A stretch of 64,000 bases of DNA from an uncultured Bacteroidales bacterium (GCA_902778625.1 CACYYM010000003.1:1-64000); one strand, 5' to 3'; numbered from the stretch's first letter, positions 8,218 through 17,903 are shown. A program made the numbers and translations. Notes: generated by a model from the sequence alone, not told the origin.

Positions 8218-9156
8218 TTAGCAAAGGTACTGCTTCGAGATGCTTTCGTTGTTCTCGACGCATTGTATCGTTTGCGCCAGAAGCGGGGCTATCGACAGCT
8301 GTTTCACCTTACTGCACTTGCCTGCATATGGGATGCTGTCGGTGAAGATCATCTCCTCTATTGCAGAGGCTTCGACGCGCTCGTTGGCGGGACCGCTCAT
8401 GATGCCGTGGCTGGCGATGGCACGTACGCTGCGGGCTCCGTTCTGCTTCATCAGGTTGGCAGCCTTCGTGATGGTGCCAGCCGTGTCGACCATATCGTCG
8501 ATGAGGACGACGTCGGCGTTGAAGACATCGCCGATGATGTCCATGCTTGCCACCTCGTTGGCCTTTTTCCTGGTCTTGTTGCAGAGAACGAGCGGGCAGT
8601 TCAGGTATTTGCTGTAGGTGCTGGCGCGCTTCGAACCGCCGACGTCGGGCGTTGCAATCACCAAGTTCTCCAGGTTAAGGCTCTGGATGTAAGGCAACAG
8701 GACGCTCGATGCGAAGAGGTGATCCACAGGCACGTTGAAGAAGCCTTGCTCTTGGTCAGCGTGGAGGTCCATCGTGATGAGACGTGTGATGCCGGCAACA
8801 CCCAGCATGTCTGCCACAAGCTTTGCAGCGATGCTGACGCGTGGCTTGCTCTTGCGGTCCTGACGTGCCCAGCCGAAATAGGGGACGACAGCGTTGATGG
8901 TGCGTGCTGAAGCGCGTTTGGCGGCGTCGATCATCAGGAGGAGCTCCATCAGATTGTCGGCATTGGGGAACGTGCTTTGCACAAGAAAGACATCCACGCC
9001 TCGGATGGATTCCTCGAAGCAAACCTCGAACTCGCCGTCGCTGAAGTGCGTGATGGAGAGATTGCCCAGCTCACAGCCCAGATGCTGGCAAATTTTCTCT
9101 GCAAGATAATGTGACTTGGTGCCTGAGAACACCTTGAATGGCCTTGTTCCTTCCAT
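8218..9156 (-). CDS. prs: Ribose-phosphate pyrophosphokinase
   Basis: A 312-residue cytosolic enzyme making PRPP from ribose 5-phosphate and ATP, the precursor for nucleotides, His, Trp and NAD. It has full family length with KVFSGTKSHYLAEKI at the N-terminus, FSDGEFEV, the ATP-binding segment VVPYFGWARQDRK, the metal and ribose site TMDLHADQEQGFF, and the PRPP loop VVLIDDMVDTAGTITKAA. It starts 45 bp after the ThiE-like stop and likely shares the promoter at 9845. Array 2 follows its stop codon. Confidence 0.96.
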   Translation of the reverse strand: MEGTRPFKVFSGTKSHYLAEKICQHLGCELGNLSITHFSDGEFEVCFEESIRGVDVFLVQSTFPNADNLMELLLMIDAAKRASARTINAVVPYFGWARQDRKSKPRVSIAAKLVADMLGVAGITRLITMDLHADQEQGFFNVPVDHLFASSVLLPYIQSLNLENLVIATPDVGGSKRASTYSKYLNCPLVLCNKTRKKANEVASMDIIGDVFNADVVLIDDMVDTAGTITKAANLMKQNGARSVRAIASHGIMSGPANERVEASAIEEMIFTDSIPYAGKCSKVKQLSIAPLLAQTIQCVENNESISKQYLC

Positions 9157-9201
9157 TGTGTTTTGTCTGTTATTTCTGAGTTTTCCGAGTATTCTTGAAC
9201 T

Positions 9202-9813
9202 TTATGCGGAAGCCGCTTTCCTCAACTTGCGGAAGTGCGCGATGAGCTCCTTGTAGTCCTGTTGCGAGTGCACGTCAAAGTGATTCCACAGGTCGCCCCT
9301 GATGGCAACACCGCCGAAGCCTAGCTCGCGTACTTGTTCGATGTTTTCGAGGCAGACGCCGCCCTCGGCAATCACGTTACGGTCGATGATGCCTTCGCGA
9401 GCCGCGTTGCGCAACTCATCGGACGTAAAAGAGGCTTTGTTCTCGCTCTCCGAGATGCTGTCGAAGATATTGCGGAGCAGAACGTATTCGCACTTCGGCT
9501 TATGCTCCGCCACGCTTTGCAGGTCGTAGCAAGTGCGAGTGATAGGACCATTGTACGAAGCGGGCGGTTCCGGATGACGTTTGCTGAGATGAATACCCAT
9601 CAAGCCGAACTCGTCGCGCAGATAGAAGTGATCGTGCACGACAACCCTGCTGCGATACTGTTCCGGCATAAGGCTCAGCAATCGCTCGCAGAAGACTGGC
9701 TCTGAATTGGGTTTGCGAAAGTGAAGGATGTCCAGCCCTTCCTCGAAAAGCGTGGTCAGGATCTTGTCCTCTTCGACGAAGAACTCGGGGCAGGTGAGCA
9801 GAATAAGTTTCAT
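9202..9813 (-). CDS. Thiamine-phosphate synthase / TenI-like protein
   Basis: A 203-residue TIM-barrel protein. The strand-loop series LDILHFRKP, RVVVHDHFYL, GIHLSKRHP, KCEYVLLRNIFDS, VIAEGGVCLENIEQV and GFGGVAIRGDLW follows the ThiE/TenI family, whose ThiE members join HMP-PP and thiazole phosphate. It is near the usual 205-210 residues, but the phosphate-binding and pyrophosphate residues are not all recognisable, so a TenI-like role is possible. The frame extends to 9855, but that ATG lies above the -7 box at 9845-9852, so the ATG at 9813 is used. The gene leads a probable two-gene operon with prs. Confidence 0.75.
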   Translation of the reverse strand: MKLILLTCPEFFVEEDKILTTLFEEGLDILHFRKPNSEPVFCERLLSLMPEQYRSRVVVHDHFYLRDEFGLMGIHLSKRHPEPPASYNGPITRTCYDLQSVAEHKPKCEYVLLRNIFDSISESENKASFTSDELRNAAREGIIDRNVIAEGGVCLENIEQVRELGFGGVAIRGDLWNHFDVHSQQDYKELIAHFRKLRKAASA

Positions 9814-9844
9814 TCCTTTCTCGTTGTCTTTCTTTTTCTGAGTG

Positions 9845-9852
9845 CAAAGGTA
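9845..9852 (-). promoter_or_regulatory. -7 box for the ThiE-like gene and prs
   Basis: TACCTTTG followed by C on the minus strand, about 32 bases before the ATG at 9813. It excludes the longer start at 9855. Confidence 0.7.
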
Positions 9853-9959
9853 CAAAATTTAGTTTATAGTTCATAACTCATCGTTCATAAAAATAAGAAT
9901 GTTGGCAAAAAAAGAAAAAAACTATGAACTCCGAACCATGAACTGTGATTTTTTTTTCT

Positions 9960-9967
9960 TATCTTTG
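9960..9967 (+). promoter_or_regulatory. -7 box for the GH43 gene
   Basis: TATCTTTG followed by CAG, 31 bp before the ATG at 9999. It is divergent from the box at 9845-9852. Confidence 0.75.
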
Positions 9968-9998
9968 CAGCACAATAACATTATAAATACAATAAGGT

Positions 9999-12900
9999 AT
10001 GAAGGAAAAAACGCTTTTAGCGACTTTTATTTTGGCATTTGTTGCTTTTCAGGTTAATGCACAGAAGAAGTACACCAACCCCGTCTATGGCTCCGACTTC
10101 CCCGACCCGACGGTTCAGCGCGCGCTCGACGGCACGTTCTACGCCTACGCCACTGGCTGTAAGTGCAAGAAGAGTACTGACCTTGTGAACTGGACAAACG
10201 TTTCGGGCGTCATCTCGCGACCAACTTGGAACGACAGCATCCATGCCGACGGCACAAGGGATAACTACAGCCTTTGGGCGGCAGACGTCAATTACGTTGA
10301 TGGGAAGTACATTTGCTACTACGCTTCTGCGCTTTGGGGCAACGGCTCGCGAACAGGCATCGGCGTCGCTGTCGGCGATACGCCCACCAAGTTTACCGAC
10401 CATGGCAAGCTCTTCCGAAGCACCGAGATAGGCGTGAAGAACAGTATCGACCCCTGCTACGTCGAAGAGTTCGACAAGAAATACCTCGTTTGGGGCAGCT
10501 TCAACGATATTTGCATTGTCGAGCTTACCGATGATGCCCTTGCCGTGAAGAACTTCTCGCCAATCAATAATCCCCAGCCCAACGGCTCTTGGATACGCCA
10601 CGCTGGCGTGACCAAACTGGCTGGCGGCGCGTTCGAGGGTGCGATGATTTACAAAAGAGGGAGGTACTACTACCTTTTTGCCAGCGTCGGCTCGTGCTGT
10701 GAAGGCGAGAACTCAACCTATCGTACTGTCGTCGGTCGCTCCACAAACCTCATGGGACCCTACAAGAACAAGGATGGCGGCGACATGAAGGATAACAACT
10801 ACACGACAATCATCAAGGGCAACAACCGGTGGAAAGGTCCCGGACACAACAGCGAGATTATTACAGACGACGAGGGACAGGACTGGCTGCTCTATCATAG
10901 TTATGACATGAACAATGGCTGCAACGGGCGTTTGATGCTTCTCGACAAGATTACCTGGAGGAGCGATTGGCCTGTCATTAATCCTGGAGGCTCAAGCGTG
11001 CAGAGCTATCCCAGCAGTGGGGAGATGGACGCCCCCGTCTTCTATACAGGCAACGGTGCGAACATCACCTATAAACTCGTCAATGCCGACCTGAGCAAGT
11101 CTGGCTGGAAAGGTTGGGACGTGACGGCCAGCGACGATTGCGACCATTCGACGGGCAAGGGTACAGCCTTTGCGCCTTTAGGCGTCGTCCAGAACGGTGG
11201 CACCTTCGACATCTCGCAAACCGTGACGGCAAGCATTTCCGAAGGTCTCTACGAGATGAAGGTGAACGGCTTTGACACAGAGCATAGCGTGGAATATTAC
11301 GTCGGGAAAGTGGCAACGCCCGTACTCTGCCCTACAGACAACGGCACGACAGCTCCCACCAGCCTCACCACCGTCTCCAACAACTTCCTTACCGGCAAGT
11401 TCAGCCAAAGCGTCTATGGCCTTGTTCTGGGCAGCAGCCTGACTTTTGGCATGCGTTCGAAGCAGCCGCTCTCCGAAGCGGAACGTTTTGTCGTCGGTAG
11501 GGTCAACGTCATTTATCGCGACAAAGGTGCGAATACCGACTCGACGGCACTGGTTTCCGTGCTGAATAGCTATTACGCTATGGCAGAGGACGTTGCAGCT
11601 TCTGGCCAGACGTACTACAACAACTACAACGGCACGATTGCCCATTACAAAGAGGTGGCCGAAGGTACAGAAGACCGGAACACGCGTTACCAGCAGTTGC
11701 TGAAGATACACAAGACGCTCGACAGCATCCAGACCAGCATCGACGTTTATGCTTCCCTTGCCGTGGCCGTGCAAACCCTTCAGGACAACCTTGCCACTGC
11801 TCAGGAAGGCGGCTATGCCACCGAGGAGGCACAAGATGCTTTGGCCGAGGGGCAGCAAGTCCTTGCCGATGGCAGCCTCAAGGACAAAGACGTGAAGGCC
11901 CTCGTCACCCGCCTAAACAGCTTGGGCCACGACATGATGTACTCCTATCAGGAAGGCGACGGAACACAAGCTAGTCCCTACGTCATCACCCGTCCCGAGC
12001 AACTCGACTACATGCACGACGTTATGATAAGCGGGCAGATGGTCTATTTCGTGCTTGGCGCCGACGTTGACATGGAGGGATATGCCTGGAAGCAGCTCAA
12101 CTCGACTGACAACGGCTATCGCAACTGGATAAACTTCGATGGTCAGGGACACATCATCCGCAATCTTACGCCCATCGGCAACAAATACTATCCCAGCTTC
12201 TTCGGAACCATGTGCGGCGAGATACGCAACACCGGGTTCGTCGATGCAAAAGTAGAAGGCACAGCATCCGGAGCAGCCGTCATAGCCGGTGCGGTTGGTC
12301 ACAGCACCTTCAAGGATGCAGAAGACAACCTCTATCCCGTCATCATTGAGAATTGTTACGTCACCGGTTCCGTCATGAGCAAAGGCTACGTTGGGGCGCT
12401 TGCCGGTACTGTGGGCAACACGCCCGTCATCATCAGGAACTGTTACAGCGCCGCATCCGTGACGGGCAACGGCTCCAGTGCCAACTATTCGGGTGGACTC
12501 GTCGGACGCGTCCGTACCAATCTCACCATGGAGAACTGCTATGCTGCAGCACCTGTATCGTCGCCTGTGGCAGCCGGCGTAGTGGCTGGCGGACAGAACA
12601 ACAGCACGCCCAGCAGCACCTACACGAACGTCATTGCATGGAATCCCAGTGTCGAAGGCACAACCGCATATCCTTGGGGCAATGTCATCGAACTTGACGT
12701 GCTCTCGGGAATCTATACCTTTGCCGACATGTTGCTGAATGGCGAGCCCATCGAAGCATCCGATGGCAACGGCACGACCGCTGAAAGCCTCAAGAGCCAC
12801 ATGGAACTCTGCGACATAGCAGCCGCATGGGGCAGTCCCTGGCATCAGGATGCAACAGCAGGCAACGGCTATCCCATCCTCGAGTGGCAGTACCAGCGCG

Positions 12901-13076
12901 GTGACTATCGCGACATCTGCGGCTTCGACCCCGCAAGCGACCCGACAGGGATCGTCTCAACTCAAAATTCAAAATCCTCAATTCAAAATGAAATATACAA
13001 TCTCTCCGGTCAGCGACTCCAGAAAATGCAGCGCGGCATAAACATTGTCGGCGGTAAAAAGATTATTGCCAGATAA
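9999..13076 (+). CDS. Secreted GH43 arabinanase-like enzyme with GLUG repeats and C-terminal tail
   Basis: 1025 residues. The signal peptide ends near QVNAQ. The GH43 five-bladed propeller spans about residues 25-350, with base Asp36 (FPDPTV), pKa-setting Asp151 (SIDPCY) and acid Glu213 (GAFEGAM), the full catalytic set. Family members hydrolyse arabinan or xylan side chains. A beta-sandwich of the secreted CBM type covers about 350-500, then a helical linker. Residues about 650-860 contain GLUG-type repeats (IENCYVTGSV, IRNCYSAASV, MENCYAAAPV), an adhesin-like solenoid. The last 27 residues (IYNLSGQRL ... GKKIIAR) match the tail of five other proteins here and may be an export or anchoring signal. 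The linker before the tail is encoded by a dispersed repeat (12956-12993). Confidence 0.9.
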   Translation: MKEKTLLATFILAFVAFQVNAQKKYTNPVYGSDFPDPTVQRALDGTFYAYATGCKCKKSTDLVNWTNVSGVISRPTWNDSIHADGTRDNYSLWAADVNYVDGKYICYYASALWGNGSRTGIGVAVGDTPTKFTDHGKLFRSTEIGVKNSIDPCYVEEFDKKYLVWGSFNDICIVELTDDALAVKNFSPINNPQPNGSWIRHAGVTKLAGGAFEGAMIYKRGRYYYLFASVGSCCEGENSTYRTVVGRSTNLMGPYKNKDGGDMKDNNYTTIIKGNNRWKGPGHNSEIITDDEGQDWLLYHSYDMNNGCNGRLMLLDKITWRSDWPVINPGGSSVQSYPSSGEMDAPVFYTGNGANITYKLVNADLSKSGWKGWDVTASDDCDHSTGKGTAFAPLGVVQNGGTFDISQTVTASISEGLYEMKVNGFDTEHSVEYYVGKVATPVLCPTDNGTTAPTSLTTVSNNFLTGKFSQSVYGLVLGSSLTFGMRSKQPLSEAERFVVGRVNVIYRDKGANTDSTALVSVLNSYYAMAEDVAASGQTYYNNYNGTIAHYKEVAEGTEDRNTRYQQLLKIHKTLDSIQTSIDVYASLAVAVQTLQDNLATAQEGGYATEEAQDALAEGQQVLADGSLKDKDVKALVTRLNSLGHDMMYSYQEGDGTQASPYVITRPEQLDYMHDVMISGQMVYFVLGADVDMEGYAWKQLNSTDNGYRNWINFDGQGHIIRNLTPIGNKYYPSFFGTMCGEIRNTGFVDAKVEGTASGAAVIAGAVGHSTFKDAEDNLYPVIIENCYVTGSVMSKGYVGALAGTVGNTPVIIRNCYSAASVTGNGSSANYSGGLVGRVRTNLTMENCYAAAPVSSPVAAGVVAGGQNNSTPSSTYTNVIAWNPSVEGTTAYPWGNVIELDVLSGIYTFADMLLNGEPIEASDGNGTTAESLKSHMELCDIAAAWGSPWHQDATAGNGYPILEWQYQRGDYRDICGFDPASDPTGIVSTQNSKSSIQNEIYNLSGQRLQKMQRGINIVGGKKIIAR
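12956..12993 (+). repeat. Dispersed AT-rich repeat, family A, inside the GH43 gene
   Basis: CTCAAAATTCAAAATCCTCA and neighbouring bases are composed of AATTCAAAAT-type units. In frame they encode the Ser/Asn/Gln-rich linker STQNSKSSIQNE just before the C-terminal tail. Confidence 0.7.
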
Positions 13077-13114
13077 GAGAGAACAACACTTGAAGAAGAC
13101 TCAACTTTCAAATG

Positions 13115-13197
13115 CCCTGTAGGGGGATTTCAAACGCCGCGTGCGGGGATGGCCAACGCCGCACGCGGAAATTGCCATCCCCGCACGCGGCGTTTTT
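13115..13197 (+). repeat. GC-rich 22-bp phased array 3 (4 units)
   Basis: Cores begin at 13115 (degenerate CCCTGTAGGG), 13137 (CCGCGTGCGG), 13159 and 13181 (CCGCACGCGG), exactly 22 bp apart. The last runs into GCGTTTTT, a weak terminator-like end. It lies between the GH43 stop and the next start. Confidence 0.85.
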
Positions 13198-13224
13198 AAC
13201 CCCCATATTAAGCATTTCAGGATT

Positions 13225-14037
13225 ATGTATCGCAAATTGCCTTTTCTTTTGTTTTTCTGTTGCACTTCTCTTTTTGCGCAGCAGCAAAACGTCAGTGGCG
13301 TCGTCAAAGGTCCCGACGGCGGCATTGCCAATGTATCTGTTCGTGAGATAGACTCCGAACATCGTATATTCAACCATACAACAACCGATAGGAACGGACT
13401 CTTTTCCTTTCGGGTCCGCGACCTGCTGCACTCGTTGCAGTTCTATGCACCCGGCTATCGAACACTCTCCCATAAGATGCTGGGCGCGAAGTCTTTCAAA
13501 GTGACGATGGAGAAACGTCGCACGTCACCTTATGTTGCTACGGCAAAGGTCATTCTCAAAAGCGAACATCTCTTCTGCGGACACTATCTCGGTGAAGTCG
13601 TGCGGCAACAGGCTTGGGTGGAGAAGATGAACGACACGCTTTTTGCCATCATCCTTCCCATAGAGATGGAACGTGCTGTGGATGAATATCCTGCCGGAAG
13701 ACAAGCCATTGTGCTTGATGAGCTCGGCCGTCAAGTGATACAACTCGAGAATGTGGTCGATGCATATCCCATTGCAGGTGACCCCGATGACGTCAGCCAA
13801 ACGTGTCTCGCGCAGTCATACACGGGCACAAATCGCATTCCTGGCGGCAACGAGGATGATGTCAGGCTGTATGCTTATCCACATTTCCAAGTGTCGCGCT
13901 CACAATTGGAACGCTTCGTGGGCGAACCCGAACTGCTTGGACGCCTTGCCGTCGATACCTATCGAGCCAATAACTACTGGAACTTCTTCCCGACAGACAG
14001 GACAATCGAACTCATTCGCAAAACATTAGAAAAATAA
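13225..14037 (+). CDS. Secreted protein of unknown function with carboxypeptidase-regulatory-like domain
   Basis: 270 residues from the ATG at 13225; codons upstream of it in the same frame are translated repeat array 3. A signal peptide ends near LFAQQQ. Residues about 22-95 (NVSGVVKGPDGGIANVSVRE to a GLFSFRVRD strand) form a carboxypeptidase-regulatory-like beta-sandwich, as found at the front of many Bacteroidetes outer-membrane proteins. The rest is mixed alpha/beta with no family I recognise; conserved-looking stretches are LFCGHYLGEVV and RANNYWNFFPTDRTIEL. It stops 7 bp before the GH38 start, so the two are probably co-transcribed. Confidence 0.6.
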   Translation: MYRKLPFLLFFCCTSLFAQQQNVSGVVKGPDGGIANVSVREIDSEHRIFNHTTTDRNGLFSFRVRDLLHSLQFYAPGYRTLSHKMLGAKSFKVTMEKRRTSPYVATAKVILKSEHLFCGHYLGEVVRQQAWVEKMNDTLFAIILPIEMERAVDEYPAGRQAIVLDELGRQVIQLENVVDAYPIAGDPDDVSQTCLAQSYTGTNRIPGGNEDDVRLYAYPHFQVSRSQLERFVGEPELLGRLAVDTYRANNYWNFFPTDRTIELIRKTLEK

Positions 14038-14044
14038 TTCAAAC

Positions 14045-17000
14045 ATGACCCTTCGCAAAACCGTTGCCATCCTGCTGCTTTGCAGCACGAGTCTTTGCTA
14101 TGCACAAGACGAGAAAACTTTCTTCCTCATCTCCAATACCCACCTCGATACGCAGTGGAATTGGGACGTAAGGACTACAATCAAGGAGTACGTCAAGAAC
14201 ACTTTGGTCGATAACATGGCCCTCATGGACAAGTATCCAAGCTTTCGACTCAACTACGAGGGCGCCATCAAATACATGTGGATGAAAGAGTACTACCCGC
14301 AAGAGTTCGAGCAACTGAAGCAGTATGTACAAAGCGGACAATGGCACGTGAGTGGTATGTCGATAGACGCCAGCGACGTGATGATGTCCTCAGCCGAAAG
14401 CATCCTCCATAGCATGCTCTATGCAAATCGTTTCTACAAGAAGGAGTTTGGCGTGCGAGGCGGTTACGACGTGATGCTCCCTGACTGCTTTGGATTCTCC
14501 TATGCTCTGCCGTCCCTCATGCGCCACGCAGGACAACGGGGCTTCCATACGGCCAAGCTCGGATGGGGCTCTTCTGCATATAACTCGCTTCCGCACTTTG
14601 GCGTTTGGCAAGGCGTGGACGGCAGCAAGGTCTATGCCATCTATAAGCCCGGAGCGTACGACACACATGAAGATTGGAATAAGGACTTGACGAACGACAC
14701 TGAGATATTGGGCAAGATAAACACCAATATCAGCGAAAGCGGCGTGCCTGTTGCTGTGAAATACGTCGGCCCGCGTGGTGACAGAGGTGGCGCTCTGCAG
14801 GACAATCCCAGCAAAGAAGGCGAGAACACGCCTTACTGGCTATGTTACAATGCAGAGAAAGACGACGGTGCCGTCAAGGTGCGGCTTGCATCGCCCGACG
14901 AGTTCTTCCAATACATGGAAGAGCACGACAACGGACAGTACAAGGTTTGGGACAGTGAACTGCCAATGCGAACGCATGGCGTGGGAGCCTACACCAGTTG
15001 GGGCGCCTTGAAACTTTGGAACAGGAAGAACGAGTTGCTTGCCGATGCCGCCGAGAAAACTTCCTCGGTTGCCATGTGGCTCGGGGCGCGTCAGTATCCT
15101 TCTGAACAGCTCCAGGATGCCTGGATTCGTACACTTTGGCAACAACATCACGACGGATTGCCCGGCACAAGTATCCTGTCGGCAAACGACTACTCATACA
15201 ACGAGTTCTATCTCGCCAATCGTGCCTTTGCTCAAGAGCTCTCGACGAGTGCCGGAGCTGCAATCCAGATGATGGACACCCAGACAGAAGGCACACCGAT
15301 TGTCGTTTACAACCCGCTCTCGCACGAACGAACGGACATCGTGGAAGGCTCTGTCTTTGCCGAAACTTATCAGAACAGCGTTCGTGTCCTCGATCCCGAC
15401 GGCAACGAAGTGCTTTCGCAAGTCCTAAGATATGACCTCGCCAAGCGTCGCCTCTACTTTATCTTTGCCGCAACAGTGCCTTCGCTTGGCTATGCTGTTT
15501 ATGAGGCAAGGGTAGGAGAGAAGTCGACACTCAGCTCGGACCTCTCTTTTGAAGATAGCGGCACATCGCAGAAGATGTCGAACGGACGTTATCGCGTTAC
15601 CGTCAACAGCAATGGCGACATCTCGAATCTCTATGACCTAAAGAACACTCGAACACTTATCAATTCAGCCATCCGTCAACAGCTCATCTACGACCACGAG
15701 GACACTTGGCCAGCTTGGGAAGTCAGCTACACAGACATCTGCCGCTCGCCTTCGTCATACGTTTCGGGAAACGCAGAAATAGAGCTCGTGGAGAACGGTC
15801 CGCTTCGCAAGTCCTTGAAGGTAACGCGACAGAAGGACGGCTCAACATTCGTGCAATACATCCGCATGAATGCCGTCAACGACCGTGTGGAATGTGTCAA
15901 CGAAGTGGATTGGCAGACCTATGAGCGTATGCTGAAAGTTAACTTCAGCTTCCCTGCTTTGCTCAGTAACGCCAAAACGACTTACGACATATCTCTCGGC
16001 ACCATTCAGCGTGGCGTGCGTTCGGAGAATGAATACGAAGTGTGCGGACACCAGTGGGCAGACCAAAGTTCAACGAAGGGCATTTGTGGCGTCTCCATTC
16101 TGAGCGATTGCAAGTACGGGTGGGACAAGCCCAACGATAAGTCGCTTCGGCTCACCTTGTTGCGTACGCCTTCCTGCAAGAACTACAGCCATCAGGCAAA
16201 TATGGACCTCGGGCCGAACAAGTTCACTTATGCTTTGTTCCCTCACGACGGAGGTTGGAGCGAGGAGACACAAATGCAGGCAGGTCAGCTCAACCAGCCG
16301 CTTGTTGCTTTTGTTGCTCCTAAACATGCAGGAAGTCTCGGCCGTCGTGTCGCTTTCGCTGCGCTCAATACCGACAAGGTTGCCATTAAAGTCCTGAAGA
16401 AAGCTGAGGATACGGACGAGCTCATTGTTCGCGTATATGAATGGACAGGTGCAGACCAGCAGGACGTCTGCCTCTCCTTCCCTGTGCCTATCGTCTCGGC
16501 ACGCGAGGTCAATGGCATCGAGGAAGCAATTGACGACGGACAATTCGCGCTCAACGACGGCATCCTTGTCTTCAACATCGGACACTATCAGCCAAAAACC
16601 TTCGCAATAAGGCTCGAACCTTTGCAGGACGGCCTGCCCGATAATAGTGAAGTTGTGAAATCGTCCTGCCAGCAGATACCTTACAATCTCGACGTGATGA
16701 GCTACGACAATGCTCGAGGTTCTGCGAGCTACACATATACTTATGCCTATCCTGCAGAGCTCATTCCCGACACGCTTGTGGCTGATGGCATACGTTTCGC
16801 AATGGGACCTCGCGGGGGTACGGAAAAGAATGTGCTGAAGCTCTCCACGCCTCAAACCATTTCCCTCAGCCGTCAGTCCGACGACAACAAACTCTATCTG
16901 CTTCTTGCCACGCCTTCCGAGGCAGGAGCAAAAGTGACGGTAACCGTTGCAGGCAAACAGACCGTCCTCGATGTTCCGTGCTTCACAGGACGCGCTGCTG

Positions 17001-17857
17001 AACCGCCTTCCTGCACGACGCTTGCCGAGAACTATCGCAAGCAGAACATCGTCTTTGCTTCTTCTCATGCCCATCATGTCAAGGACAAGGCCAACCAGAC
17101 GATGCAAATGCTCTATATATATAAATATGGTATAGAACTTCCAGAGGACGTCAGCGAGTTCACCATCAAAGCATCCGACCTCAAGACCTTCCTCTTCGCA
17201 GCCACAACCGCAACCTGCCATTATGACGACATCGAGGCCTTTGCACCTCTCACCACAGAAATAGAGACAATAGCAGGCGGACAACAGATGACGGACGACC
17301 GTCTCGAGCCAAAGAACGTAACGGCTTCACATTATATCAACAGCAACGAAGCACCACGTTATGCCAACGATCTCGACCCGACAACCAAGTGGTGTGTGGG
17401 CAGTTCGCAAAGCCAGACGCCTTGGCTGCAATACATTCTGAAGGACACTGCCGTCGTGGAACGCTGGATGGTGCTCGGCGCAGCCCGTGAGAGCGGTAAC
17501 TATGTTGCCAGAGCTTTCAAGTTGCAATACATGGCAGAGGACGGCACCTGGGTAGATGCCGACCTGGTCGAAGACAATCAGGTGAACAAAGTCATCCGTA
17601 CTCTGAAACAGCCCGTCACCACAACCCGTGTCCGCCTACAGATGATACAAGGCGAATGGGATGCATACACCACTCGCATCTACGAGTTTGCCGTCTATGG
17701 CCATCTCAAGAAGGACGACCCCGTCGGCATAGTATCTCCCCTTGGGGAAACTGAAGAGGGGGCCGCCATCTACGACCTCATCGGCCGTCGCCAAAATGGT
17801 ACTTTGCAAAGAGGCATCTACGTCAAGAAGGGAAAGAAATTCATTATCTCGCGCTGA
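14045..17857 (+). CDS. Secreted GH38 alpha-mannosidase with C-terminal F5/8C-like module
   Basis: 1270 residues that should remove alpha-linked mannose from glycans such as N-glycans, outside the cytoplasm (signal peptide ending near CYAQ). GH38 catalytic features are intact: zinc ligands His33 and Asp35 (NTHLDTQWNW), nucleophile Asp147 (LPDCFGFS) and the HHD site at 368-370 (HHDGLPGTS). The beta-sandwich mannosidase C-terminal domains follow to about 900. Residues about 1080-1220 (NVTASHYINSNEAPRYANDL to the end of the sandwich) resemble a discoidin/CBM32 module. The tail IYDLIGRRQ ... GKKFIISR belongs to the shared tail group, preceded by the repeat-encoded SPLGETEEGA. An AT microsatellite at 17111-17131 encodes LYIYKYG. 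Confidence 0.93.
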   Translation: MTLRKTVAILLLCSTSLCYAQDEKTFFLISNTHLDTQWNWDVRTTIKEYVKNTLVDNMALMDKYPSFRLNYEGAIKYMWMKEYYPQEFEQLKQYVQSGQWHVSGMSIDASDVMMSSAESILHSMLYANRFYKKEFGVRGGYDVMLPDCFGFSYALPSLMRHAGQRGFHTAKLGWGSSAYNSLPHFGVWQGVDGSKVYAIYKPGAYDTHEDWNKDLTNDTEILGKINTNISESGVPVAVKYVGPRGDRGGALQDNPSKEGENTPYWLCYNAEKDDGAVKVRLASPDEFFQYMEEHDNGQYKVWDSELPMRTHGVGAYTSWGALKLWNRKNELLADAAEKTSSVAMWLGARQYPSEQLQDAWIRTLWQQHHDGLPGTSILSANDYSYNEFYLANRAFAQELSTSAGAAIQMMDTQTEGTPIVVYNPLSHERTDIVEGSVFAETYQNSVRVLDPDGNEVLSQVLRYDLAKRRLYFIFAATVPSLGYAVYEARVGEKSTLSSDLSFEDSGTSQKMSNGRYRVTVNSNGDISNLYDLKNTRTLINSAIRQQLIYDHEDTWPAWEVSYTDICRSPSSYVSGNAEIELVENGPLRKSLKVTRQKDGSTFVQYIRMNAVNDRVECVNEVDWQTYERMLKVNFSFPALLSNAKTTYDISLGTIQRGVRSENEYEVCGHQWADQSSTKGICGVSILSDCKYGWDKPNDKSLRLTLLRTPSCKNYSHQANMDLGPNKFTYALFPHDGGWSEETQMQAGQLNQPLVAFVAPKHAGSLGRRVAFAALNTDKVAIKVLKKAEDTDELIVRVYEWTGADQQDVCLSFPVPIVSAREVNGIEEAIDDGQFALNDGILVFNIGHYQPKTFAIRLEPLQDGLPDNSEVVKSSCQQIPYNLDVMSYDNARGSASYTYTYAYPAELIPDTLVADGIRFAMGPRGGTEKNVLKLSTPQTISLSRQSDDNKLYLLLATPSEAGAKVTVTVAGKQTVLDVPCFTGRAAEPPSCTTLAENYRKQNIVFASSHAHHVKDKANQTMQMLYIYKYGIELPEDVSEFTIKASDLKTFLFAATTATCHYDDIEAFAPLTTEIETIAGGQQMTDDRLEPKNVTASHYINSNEAPRYANDLDPTTKWCVGSSQSQTPWLQYILKDTAVVERWMVLGAARESGNYVARAFKLQYMAEDGTWVDADLVEDNQVNKVIRTLKQPVTTTRVRLQMIQGEWDAYTTRIYEFAVYGHLKKDDPVGIVSPLGETEEGAAIYDLIGRRQNGTLQRGIYVKKGKKFIISR
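17735..17764 (+). repeat. Dispersed repeat, family B, inside the GH38 gene
   Basis: A 30-bp stretch beginning TCTCCCCTTGGGGAAACTGA matches 27 of 30 bases at 21773-21802 in the LRR gene. Both encode SPLGETEEGA directly before the C-terminal tail. Confidence 0.8.
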
Positions 17858-17903
17858 AACAGCATGTAGCTAAGATGCCAGCATCACGTTATTAAATGTC
17901 TCA

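Noticed and set aside
13141..13224. N-terminal extension of the protein at 13225
   Set aside because: The codons are the GC array; the signal peptide begins at 13225.
16070..17284. 404-codon minus-strand frame opposite GH38
   Set aside because: Antisense shadow of the mannosidase; no start signal or domain.
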